The position numbers and the translations under genes are program-made. From CAYRVX01 sp964642165 (GTDB taxonomy: Bacteria; Planctomycetota; Phycisphaerae; SM23-33), in NCBI GenBank assembly GCA_964642165.1, contig CAZXOC010000416.1:1-5261 (forward strand): a stretch of 5,261 nucleotides of DNA, written 5' to 3'. Shown here one piece after another: positions 1-5,261 of this stretch. The notes beneath the pieces are model-generated. The model was not told the origin of the DNA. It saw only the letters and a program-made list of their open reading frames with translations, and searched no databases. Within the stretch, counting starts at the first letter, position 1. Every line of letters starts with the position of its first letter.

Positions 1-220
1 CGTCGCCGGGCCCGACGTCGCACAGCAGGGCGCTCATCTCCAGGGCGGCCGTGCACGAGGGCGTCAGGATCGCCCTGTCGCAACCGACCTTGCCTTCGAG
101 GATCTGGTTGCACCGCTGGGCGGACGGCCCGTTGCCGGAGAGCCTGCCGCCTTCGAGGACGGAACCAATCGACGCCTGTTCCTCCCCGAGGACCAGCGGC
201 TTGTTGAATGGCACCCTCAT
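1..220 (-). CDS. wecE: WecE-like dTDP-4-amino-4,6-dideoxygalactose transaminase, N-terminal part (cut by window edge)
   Basis: A PLP-dependent sugar aminotransferase of the DegT/DnrJ/EryC1/StrS family, of which 73 residues are visible. It begins MRVPFNKPLVLGEE, followed by GGRLSGNGPSAQRC (residues 24-37) and ILTPSCTAALEMSALL (51-66). This closely matches my recollection of the start of E. coli WecE (PFN.P.V.G.E, then LTPSCTA.LEM.ALL), so I prefer WecE over a generic DegT call. WecE transfers an amino group from glutamate to C4 of dTDP-4-keto-6-deoxyglucose, giving dTDP-Fuc4N, in the cytoplasm. The catalytic lysine lies beyond the window and cannot be checked. The ATG overlaps the methyltransferase stop as ATGA, indicating translational coupling, and GGAG lies 8 bases upstream (229-232). 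The substrate is inferred from family only; a related 4-amino sugar is possible. Confidence 0.88.
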   Translation of the reverse strand, partial: MRVPFNKPLVLGEEQASIGSVLEGGRLSGNGPSAQRCNQILEGKVGCDRAILTPSCTAALEMSALLCDVGPGD

Positions 221-1016
221 CCATCCTGCTCCAGGGCTTGTACGCACCCACGTCTCAGGCGATCTGCGGTTCCGGCTTCTCGGAGCCGCTTGCGCAGGAC
301 CCCGAGGACCGTCACACCCCAAGGAAGTCGCATTCCGTGTCGCCAGCCGAACCAGTCTACGGTGGAAACAGCGCGGAAGAGGCCGCCCAGTCCCGGCGCC
401 GGCAGGCGATACTGCCCACCGGCATCGACAGGGGGGCGCAGTTTCCACTTGAGGATCTGCGCGACGAACAAGGGAAACAGGAGGGAGTGGATGTAAGAGG
501 CGTGCAGGACTTCCGAATCCGGCGCCGACGCCAAGACCCGCCTCAGCCCGCCTCGGGTGTACCGGCGTTTGTGATGGCTGTACTCATCCCGCCTCGACCA
601 CAGCCAGGGGTACGCCGGCACCATGCAGATCAGCACGCCGCCGGGCCTGAGAAGCCGCTCTGCGGTAAGAAGCGATTCACGATCCTCGGCCACATGCTCC
701 AGGACGTGAAGCAGCAAGACGGCGTCCACGCTCTCGTCGGGCAGGCGGAGACCGTCCGGCAGCGCCCCTTTCCGGGCGTCCACCCCCCGCTTCCGGCAAT
801 GCGCCACCGCCTGCTCGTACATGTCGATCCCGACACACTCGAACCCGTTGCGCTGAAGCTCCACAAGCATCATGCCGCACCCGCACCCGATGTCGCAGAC
901 GCGGAGAGGGCGCTCCCGGGCTTCGGCCCGGTCCAGCAGGTCTCGGAGCAGCGNNNNNNNNNNCACCAGTGCCGCTCCTCTGTCGCATACATCTCGTCGT
1001 ACAGCACCGCCTCCAT
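217..1016 (-). CDS. Class I SAM-dependent methyltransferase, interrupted by an assembly gap
   Basis: A cytoplasmic Rossmann-fold methyltransferase (Methyltransf_11/23 type). I place the start at the ATG at 1016-1014, giving MEAVLYDEMYATEERHW before the Ns. This N-terminus is typical of sugar-cluster methyltransferases, where HWW is followed by F..RR. After the gap, 244 residues remain. Numbered from the first residue after the gap, they show the SAM-binding VCDIGCGCG (18-26), an acidic residue in VGIDMYEQA (40-48), LLHVLEHV (80-87), LRPGG (101-105), HHKRRYTRGGLRRVL (126-140) and a hydrophobic stretch at about 153-166, with a family-like RLPWGVTVLGVLRK near the end. AGGAG lies 9 bases before the ATG and overlaps the stop of the upstream gene. 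The two halves are not in the same frame across exactly 10 Ns, so the gap is a placeholder and not evidence of a pseudogene. The acceptor (sugar hydroxyl, amine or lipid) is unknown. Confidence 0.85.
954..963. other. Assembly gap (10 Ns) inside the methyltransferase gene
   Basis: Ten consecutive Ns. The reading frame before the gap ends ...HW then TG-, and the frame after it resumes with -CG CTG CTC. For one continuous frame the missing length must be 2 modulo 3, so it cannot be exactly 10. Fitting the usual HWWF..RR..LL spacing of the family suggests about 20 missing bases, which is inference. Confidence 0.97.
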
Positions 1017-1025
1017 CGCCTCGGG

Positions 1026-1030
1026 CTCCT
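1026..1030 (-). promoter_or_regulatory. Ribosome binding site of the methyltransferase
   Basis: AGGAG on the minus strand, 9 bases before the ATG at 1016 and overlapping the TAG stop of the flippase-like gene. It decides the true methyltransferase start. The GTG at 966-964 next to the gap is an artefact. Confidence 0.7.
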
Positions 1031-2114
1031 ATGGATCACCTGGCCCGGCACTCTCGCCGCGGGCATCCGACGACCGCTGCGCACGGCCAAGCTGGCCGTC
1101 TTGTGGGCGCGGCGCCGCGTTGCTCCCACGCAACGCCCGCCGCCCGCCGGTCACCACGACGAGCACGCCCCCCCCGATCGCAACGACCGTCATTCCCACC
1201 AAGCCCACCATGCCCAGCGCCAGTCCCTCTTCGGCGGTGTACCCCGCCAGGCCGAAGAACAGGATGAAAAGGCTCTCCCTCACGCCCAGGCCGTTGAACG
1301 AGATCGGCAGCGTCACCGCGGCAACAGAGATCACGGGAACGTACAGCGCGGAGGCCACCATGTCCACCCGCAGACGCATGGCGAGCATCGCCAGGACGTT
1401 CCCCACGATCAGCAGGAAGTACGAGGCCAAGGTGAGGGCCACTCCGACCAGCAGCTTCCGCGTCAGCGCCTCCCTGGCGTAGGCTCGCGTGCGCCTGATC
1501 TTCGCAAGAAGAGAGCCGATCCGCGGGTACCGGTCGAAGCCCCTCAACCAGTTGTCCGGAACGAGAAAGATGGTAGCGAATATCATCACCAGGGCAGACA
1601 GGTATAGCACAACTGATATGTGAATCCTGGGATCGCGGAAGTACCTGCCACCGACCGTCACGTTCAGGAGCGACAGGCCGACGAGGCCCGTGATCCCGAT
1701 GACACGGTCCCCCGCGACGAAGGCGATCGCCCGCTTCCTGTCCCGGACGACGCCGGAGAGGAAGTAGATCTTGTAGACGTCCCCGCCGACCTGCGCAACA
1801 AACAGGCTGTTGAAGAAGCAGGATTTAACCACGCACAGGATGAGGGGGCGCAGCGGAAGCTTGGACACGTAGCTCAGCCGAAGGGCCAGCACGACGGGGA
1901 CCACGAACAGACACGCCAGTGAAAGCGCAAAGAAGGCCGGCCGCACGCCCCGAAGCGTCAGCCACAGCTTGCCCCACTCCACGTGCCGCCAGACGATCCA
2001 GACGATGGCTCCCAGAACCACCAGCTTTGCCAGAGCCATTGCCCATTTCGTCGCTCTGCGATCCATGATGCCCGTCTGGCGAGGAGGCACGACGTCGTCG
2101 ATCCGCGCCGCCAC
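1029..2114 (-). CDS. UPF0104 / LPG_synthase_TM family integral membrane protein (flippase-like)
   Basis: A 361-residue polytopic inner-membrane protein. Hydrophobic segments lie at about 27-42, 59-79, 89-107, 137-155, 164-184, 218-242, 254-270, 280-290 and 299-321. Two hallmarks of the family are visible: GGDVYK (110-115) and LPISFNGLGVRES (269-281). The family includes the membrane domain of MprF and many uncharacterised proteins in polysaccharide clusters, where a role in moving lipid-linked substrates is proposed; that role is inference here. A polar, low-complexity tail of about 35 residues follows the last helix. The start is uncertain. The GTG at 2114 lies 7 bases after the WbqC stop, with GGGAGG 12 bases upstream. 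An ATG at residue 17 (2066) would give MDRRATKW, a more natural beginning just before the first helix, but has a weaker binding site. It lies between wbqC and the methyltransferase in the same operon. Confidence 0.85.
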   Translation of the reverse strand: MAARIDDVVPPRQTGIMDRRATKWAMALAKLVVLGAIVWIVWRHVEWGKLWLTLRGVRPAFFALSLACLFVVPVVLALRLSYVSKLPLRPLILCVVKSCFFNSLFVAQVGGDVYKIYFLSGVVRDRKRAIAFVAGDRVIGITGLVGLSLLNVTVGGRYFRDPRIHISVVLYLSALVMIFATIFLVPDNWLRGFDRYPRIGSLLAKIRRTRAYAREALTRKLLVGVALTLASYFLLIVGNVLAMLAMRLRVDMVASALYVPVISVAAVTLPISFNGLGVRESLFILFFGLAGYTAEEGLALGMVGLVGMTVVAIGGGVLVVVTGGRRALRGSNAAPRPQDGQLGRAQRSSDARGESAGPGDP

Positions 2115-2121
2115 GATGCCG

Positions 2122-2820
2122 CTAGGCCTCCCGGTTCGGCGAGGAGCTCTTCAGGTGATTCCGTGCCTCCGGGCCCGTGTGGAACAGCAGGTCAAGCACG
2201 GTCACGGCACCGTCGAATTCGCCCCAGAGCTGCGGGTATGGCGCGTAGTCGTAGCTCTTGTACTCCAGCGTGATCCCATGCGCGCGGAAGAGGTCGCCGT
2301 CCAGGTACGCTCTTCCGGCGGGACCCGACAGGTACCGACTTGCGCCGACCTGGGTCAACAGGTCAATCAACCTCTCCGTCTTCGTGCCGCTCAGCTTGTA
2401 CTCCCTGGACATCCTCACCGTTGTCTTGATCCCCAACGCACCCATAATCCATTTGCACAACGCCACGTTCAGGTCCGAGAGAATCTCGTGTCCCGCGTGG
2501 ATGATCTCGGCGTACTGATCCAGATACGGCGCGAGATGGGGTGCCCTTCCGTAGCTCGCGCGCATGCTCTTGAGGTGCTTGACCTGCCATTTCCTCGACG
2601 CGTCGATGCGGGTCTCGTCGATTCGCTTGGCCAGCCGATCATGCTTCACAGGCACCGTTAGCCACTGCAGCCCGTTTGCCGACTTGATCCTGTTGCGATT
2701 CCGCCAGGTCCCCTTCGTGTACTGCACGTCGTCGTAGAAGACGAACAGGTCCACGTCATCGATGAAGTCGAAGTACCCGCGCCACGGGATGTAGTTCGAC
2801 TGGATGACGCCAACTCGCAT
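2122..2820 (-). CDS. wbqC: WbqC-family protein
   Basis: A 232-residue soluble protein of the WbqC-like family, found in O-antigen and exopolysaccharide clusters. To my knowledge its biochemical role is not settled. Diagnostic stretches are MRVGVIQSNYIPWRGYFDFI (1-20), FYDDVQYTKGTWRNRNRIK (28-46), LTVPV (54-58), YLSGPAGRAYLD (163-174), YPQLWGEF (195-202) and VLDLLFHTGPEA (208-219). The length fits the family. I chose the ATG at 2820 because the family conservation begins there and a purine-rich GGGAAAGGG (2828-2836) sits 7 bases upstream. The frame stays open to 2946, but those 42 extra residues are Arg/Gly-rich with no family resemblance. In this operon it probably acts with the aminotransferase and ATP-grasp enzyme on an amino-sugar precursor, which is inference from context. 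The gene symbol is the family name, not proof of orthology. Confidence 0.92.
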   Translation of the reverse strand: MRVGVIQSNYIPWRGYFDFIDDVDLFVFYDDVQYTKGTWRNRNRIKSANGLQWLTVPVKHDRLAKRIDETRIDASRKWQVKHLKSMRASYGRAPHLAPYLDQYAEIIHAGHEILSDLNVALCKWIMGALGIKTTVRMSREYKLSGTKTERLIDLLTQVGASRYLSGPAGRAYLDGDLFRAHGITLEYKSYDYAPYPQLWGEFDGAVTVLDLLFHTGPEARNHLKSSSPNREA

Positions 2821-2938
2821 TGCATTGCCCTTTCCCACCACAAACCATCCCGCCAGCCGGGGCCCCGCCCTGCAGAGCATCCCCCGACGGCCCCGCCACG
2901 ACAGTTCGGCCCGACCGCCGCACCGGGCTTCTCGGTCA
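2821..2938 (-). other. 118-base intergenic spacer between the GT2 gene and wbqC
   Basis: One of the two real spacers in the operon. It is very GC-rich and begins just after tandem in-frame stops (TAG TGA) of the GT2 gene. I see only weak short inverted repeats (for example GCCCG/CGGGC with a 10-base loop), no T-tract, no convincing -35/-10 pair, and a purine-rich ribosome binding site at its far end. Confidence 0.6.
2828..2836 (-). promoter_or_regulatory. Ribosome binding site of wbqC
   Basis: The minus-strand sequence GGGAAAGGG ends 7 bases before the ATG at 2820. It supports this start over the upstream in-frame codons reaching 2946. Confidence 0.55.
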
Positions 2939-3904
2939 CTAGGCAACCTGCCGATCGCCGTCCTTCGGGCTCTCGTCTCCGCCCCCGCCGTACACCTGCT
3001 TCACGAGGAACTGCGGCTTCCCGTTGACCATCAGCAGGATCCTTCCCACGTATTCTCCCAGGACGCCCAGGAACAGCAGTTGGGCTCCGGACAGCACGAG
3101 GATCGCCACCATCACGGAGGTCCATCCGCCCAGTACCGTCTCCGGCGAGACGAGCTTCTGCACCAGCAGGACGGCGCCCAGCGTCACGCCGAACACGGAC
3201 AGCGTCACCCCCACCAGCGACGCCAGGCGCAGCGGAGCAATGGAGAAGCCAACGAAACCATGCATCCACAGTGCCAGCATCTTCCGGAACGTGTAGTGCG
3301 ATCTGCCGATCTCGCGCTTGCGGTGCGGCACTTCGACCGTCCCGATGTTCGTCGTAAGCTGGAAGATCGTCCCGCTCGGATACGGGAACGGCCCGCTGAA
3401 CTTCCTCAGCTCATCCGAGATCAGACGCGTGAAAATGTAGTAGCTGGACAGCCTCAGGCCACGCGGCTTCCTGAGCAGCCATCTGGCCATCATGTCGTTC
3501 CCGAGGCTCCCCAGGTTCTTCAGAAGGGACTGCTCCTTCCTGCCCGATCTCGTGTAGACAACGTCGTAGCCCTTCCGAATCTCGTCGATCAGCCGGAAGA
3601 TGAGCTCGGGGGGATTCTGGAGGTCGTCGTCCATGTAGACGACGTAGTCCCCGGTGACGTAGTGCAAGCCGGCGAGTTTCGCGTTCTGCTGGCCGAAGTT
3701 GCGGCTGAGATGAACGCACCGGACGAACGGAAACTCCTCCGCCAGTTGCTTGCATACGCCCAAGCTGCCATCCGTGCTGTGGTCGTCGACCAGGATGACC
3801 TCGTAGTCGATCCGAGACCGCATCGTCTCGTGCAGGGCTTCGACGACCGTGCGGACGGTCCCTTCGCTGTTGTATACCGGGATGACGACGCTGACCTTTT
3901 CCAT
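2939..3904 (-). CDS. GT2 glycosyltransferase, polyprenyl-phosphate type (ArnC/GtrB/DPM1-like)
   Basis: A 321-residue membrane-anchored glycosyltransferase. The catalytic GT-A domain comes first: VSVVIPVYN (4-12), VDDHSTDGS (39-47), LSRNFGQQNAKLAGL (66-80) and the metal/nucleotide-sugar site MDDDLQNPPE (91-100). A basic, family-like GRSHYTFRKML (200-210) precedes two membrane helices at about 222-249 and 259-285. The tail has EYVGRIL...KPQFLVKQV, as in ArnC and GtrB proteins. Length and architecture fit enzymes that move a sugar from a nucleotide carrier to undecaprenyl phosphate at the cytoplasmic face of the inner membrane. The sugar itself cannot be read from the sequence. The ATG at 3904 has GAGGG 7 bases upstream, overlapping the stop of the ATP-grasp gene 10 bases away, so the two are likely coupled. 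The coding region ends in tandem in-frame stops. Confidence 0.93.
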   Translation of the reverse strand: MEKVSVVIPVYNSEGTVRTVVEALHETMRSRIDYEVILVDDHSTDGSLGVCKQLAEEFPFVRCVHLSRNFGQQNAKLAGLHYVTGDYVVYMDDDLQNPPELIFRLIDEIRKGYDVVYTRSGRKEQSLLKNLGSLGNDMMARWLLRKPRGLRLSSYYIFTRLISDELRKFSGPFPYPSGTIFQLTTNIGTVEVPHRKREIGRSHYTFRKMLALWMHGFVGFSIAPLRLASLVGVTLSVFGVTLGAVLLVQKLVSPETVLGGWTSVMVAILVLSGAQLLFLGVLGEYVGRILLMVNGKPQFLVKQVYGGGGDESPKDGDRQVA

Positions 3905-3911
3905 GGGGCTG

Positions 3912-3916
3912 CCCTC
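3912..3916 (-). promoter_or_regulatory. Ribosome binding site of the GT2 gene
   Basis: GAGGG on the minus strand, 7 bases before the ATG at 3904. It overlaps the TGA stop of the ATP-grasp gene (3915-3917), consistent with translational coupling. Confidence 0.6.
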
Positions 3917-5099
3917 AGGTCACTTCGATCGCGATGCTCTCCACGACGGCTCGCGCCTTCGCCTCGGCCGCCTTGGCCGACTGGCCCGTGACGATCACCT
4001 CGCCAATCCGGTCCCGCCCCATCGTGAACTTGCGCACTTGCTGACCGGGCTTGGCATACATCGTCAGGCGGTAGACGGCCGGATCCTCTCGAACCCAGGA
4101 AGGGATGCCGAAGCCCGTCATGGTCCCCGTCCGGGGCGCCATGATGTAGAGAGCGGCGTTGGGCTGGTTGGCCGATACCCGCCAGTCCGGCCGTCTCCCG
4201 AGCGACAGATCGATGATCTGCCTGTAGACGTCCATCCCCGTCAGGATCATGGTGGATTCGGGCAGGCAGGTCGCGCCGACGCGCGCGCCGATCTCAATGA
4301 TCCGCACGCCCGATCCGGTCAGCACGCAGTCCACGTTCGCATGCCCGTTGTCGATGCCGAGCGCGGCCAACCCCTTCTCCACGCAGTTCCAGAGATCCGC
4401 CTCGACCCCCGCGTCCATGTCCATCGGGAACGAGTGGCCGATCGGGGAGCAGTGCGGCGGGGGCGAGACCTTGTCGTTGTGCGGCACGACGTAACCGAGC
4501 TGCCCGCCGACGGCCATGGCCTGAGCGCCGAACTCCAGCCCCGCCATGAACTCCTCGAGGATGACCTCCCCGCCACCGACCGCATGGACCGCACGGTCCC
4601 ATGCCCCACGCAGGTCATCGGCAGCGGACACCTTGGTGATCCCCTGGCCGCCCATGCCCGCGACGGCCTTCACCATCAGCGGATACCCGATCTCGCCGCT
4701 TGCTTCGACCGCCTCCTCATAGCTCGATACCACTCGCCAAGCCGCCGTGGGCACACCCCCAGCAAGGAAGGCCTCCTTCATCCGGATCTTGTTCGTCGAC
4801 CGGATTGCGGTTTCTCGAGTGATGCCCGGCAGGCCCAGGGCGTCCACGACGGCCCCAATGCTCAGGATCGCCAGGTCGGTGCTTGCCGAGACCACGCCGT
4901 CCACGGCGTGGCGGCGAGCCAGCGCTACAACGCTCTGTTCATCCGTGATGTCCGCCTCGAGGTACACATCGGCCATCGCGATGCCCGGGTAGTCTCCCGG
5001 GATGCTGACGACATATGTCGTCAAGCCCATGTCCCGGGCGGCCTCAATGAGAGGCACCTGGTACTGAGCAGCGCCAAGGATCATCAATCTGCACTTCAC
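3915..5099 (-). CDS. ATP-grasp ligase (carbamoyl-phosphate synthase / PurK-like fold)
   Basis: A 394-residue cytoplasmic ATP-grasp enzyme. Residues 1-100 form a Rossmann-like pre-ATP-grasp domain starting MKCRLMILGAAQYQVPLIEA. The ATP-grasp core follows: NKIRMKEAF (103-111), YPLMVKAVAGMGGQGITKV (139-157, with Lys144 the likely ATP contact), ILEEFMAGLEFGAQAM (180-195) and IIEIGARVGATCLPE (267-281). Residues 305-394 are a C-terminal domain ending in a PurK/CarB-like IGEVIVTG segment. Such enzymes join a carboxylate, via an acyl phosphate, to an amine or other nucleophile. In sugar clusters, adding an amino acid or acyl group to an amino sugar is a plausible role, but this is inference. The usual E-x-N metal motif appears as E269-I-G271. 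The GTG at 5099 is the start: the family begins this close to the ILG segment, and GAGAGG lies 6 bases upstream. CarB itself is excluded by length. Substrates are unknown. Confidence 0.9.
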   Translation of the reverse strand: MKCRLMILGAAQYQVPLIEAARDMGLTTYVVSIPGDYPGIAMADVYLEADITDEQSVVALARRHAVDGVVSASTDLAILSIGAVVDALGLPGITRETAIRSTNKIRMKEAFLAGGVPTAAWRVVSSYEEAVEASGEIGYPLMVKAVAGMGGQGITKVSAADDLRGAWDRAVHAVGGGEVILEEFMAGLEFGAQAMAVGGQLGYVVPHNDKVSPPPHCSPIGHSFPMDMDAGVEADLWNCVEKGLAALGIDNGHANVDCVLTGSGVRIIEIGARVGATCLPESTMILTGMDVYRQIIDLSLGRRPDWRVSANQPNAALYIMAPRTGTMTGFGIPSWVREDPAVYRLTMYAKPGQQVRKFTMGRDRIGEVIVTGQSAKAAEAKARAVVESIAIEVT

Positions 5100-5105
5100 C
5101 TTCGG

Positions 5106-5111
5106 CCTCTC
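5106..5111 (-). promoter_or_regulatory. Ribosome binding site of the ATP-grasp gene
   Basis: GAGAGG on the minus strand, 6 bases before the GTG at 5099. It favours the GTG over the downstream ATG at residue 6. Confidence 0.5.
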
Positions 5112-5141
5112 GGATCAAGGTCGCCTCGTCATCCCTCCCTG

Positions 5142-5166
5142 GCGACCAACCCGAGCCGTTGGTCGC
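5142..5166 (-). repeat. Perfect 9-bp inverted repeat (hairpin) in the spacer before the ATP-grasp gene
   Basis: The arms GCGACCAAC (5142-5150) and GTTGGTCGC (5158-5166) are exact reverse complements around a 7-base loop. In transcript direction it lies 18 bases after the stop of the upstream dehydratase-like gene. It is not followed by a T-tract (the next bases are CAGGGAGGG), so a classical intrinsic terminator is unlikely. A transcript-processing, stabilising or attenuating element is possible. The stem itself is certain; the function is not. Confidence 0.6.
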
Positions 5167-5184
5167 GCGGCCAGCGAGGCGGCC

Positions 5185-5261
5185 TCACCGGTCACCGTAC
5201 ATCGCCTCGTAGTACTGCTGGTACTCGCCGGAGACGACGTGGCGGACCCACTCGCCGTGGC
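5185..5261 (-). CDS. C-terminal tail of a probable nucleotide-sugar 4,6-dehydratase (RmlB/SDR-like), cut by window edge
   Basis: Only 24 residues plus the TGA stop are visible. They include EWVRHVVSGEYQQYYEAMYG. The pattern W....SGEY..YYE..YG is what I expect at the extreme C-terminus of dTDP-glucose 4,6-dehydratase (RmlB) and related extended short-chain dehydrogenases. Such an enzyme would supply the 4-keto-6-deoxy sugar that a WecE-like aminotransferase uses, which fits the operon. The frame is open to the window edge and the two other minus frames do not resemble a known protein. The stretch is too short to separate RmlB from other nucleotide-sugar dehydratases or epimerases. Confidence 0.55.
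   Translation of the reverse strand, partial: HGEWVRHVVSGEYQQYYEAMYGDR

Noticed and set aside
964..966. GTG next to the gap as start of the methyltransferase
   Set aside because: It would require translation to begin at the gap, and a better start with AGGAG and family-typical residues lies at 1016.
208..1482. Long plus-strand open frame antisense to the methyltransferase and flippase-like genes
   Set aside because: It spans the N gap and two well-supported minus-strand genes, has no recognisable domain, and is the expected shadow of GC-rich codon use.
2821..2938. Possible terminator or small RNA in the GT2-wbqC spacer
   Set aside because: Only short weak inverted repeats in very GC-rich sequence, no T-tract and no promoter-like boxes.
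2821..2946. N-terminal extension of WbqC by 42 residues
   Set aside because: The family similarity starts exactly at the internal ATG (2820), which has a ribosome binding site; the extension would overlap the GT2 stop and looks like translated spacer.
2804..3991. Long plus-strand open frame of 395 codons opposite the GT2 gene
   Set aside because: The opposite strand has clear GT2 motifs with membrane helices; the plus frame is rich in Arg, Pro, His and Gln, with no family resemblance.
1..5261. CRISPR arrays, tRNA or rRNA genes, insertion sequences, phage or toxin-antitoxin genes
   Set aside because: No repeated spacer pattern, no tRNA-like cloverleaf or rRNA stretch, and no transposase-like frame seen; almost all of the window is accounted for by the seven minus-strand genes.

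Overview
This is a GC-rich bacterial window, evidently from a draft or metagenomic scaffold because a 10-N gap sits at 954-963. Every gene I can support lies on the minus strand, so transcription runs from right to left. Genes are close together or overlapping, with short Shine-Dalgarno-like sequences and some GTG starts. The content is a cell-surface polysaccharide (O-antigen or exopolysaccharide type) or glycolipid biosynthesis operon. The phylum cannot be fixed from this sequence.

Order in the direction of transcription: (1) 5261-5185, the C-terminal tail of a probable nucleotide-sugar dehydratase (RmlB/SDR-like), cut by the window edge; (2) an 85-base spacer with a perfect 9-bp hairpin; (3) 5099-3915, an ATP-grasp ligase; (4) 3904-2939, a GT2 glycosyltransferase of the polyprenyl-phosphate type (ArnC/GtrB/DPM1-like) with two C-terminal membrane helices; (5) a 118-base spacer with no clear feature beyond a ribosome binding site; (6) 2820-2122, a WbqC-family protein; (7) 2114-1029, a multi-spanning UPF0104/LPG_synthase_TM protein (flippase-like); (8) 1016-217, a class I SAM-dependent methyltransferase interrupted by the assembly gap; (9) 220-1, the N-terminal 73 residues of a WecE-like sugar aminotransferase, cut by the window edge.

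Working model (inference): a dehydratase makes a 4-keto-6-deoxy nucleotide sugar and the WecE-like enzyme aminates it at C4. The ATP-grasp ligase, the WbqC protein and the methyltransferase are candidates for decorating the amino sugar or a later intermediate. The GT2 enzyme may load a sugar on a polyprenyl phosphate, and the UPF0104 protein may help move the lipid-linked sugar across the membrane. The layout recalls the Arn (Ara4N) logic of aminotransferase, polyprenyl-phosphate glycosyltransferase and flippase, but with an ATP-grasp/WbqC pair that has no Arn counterpart. The structure of the product cannot be deduced from the window.
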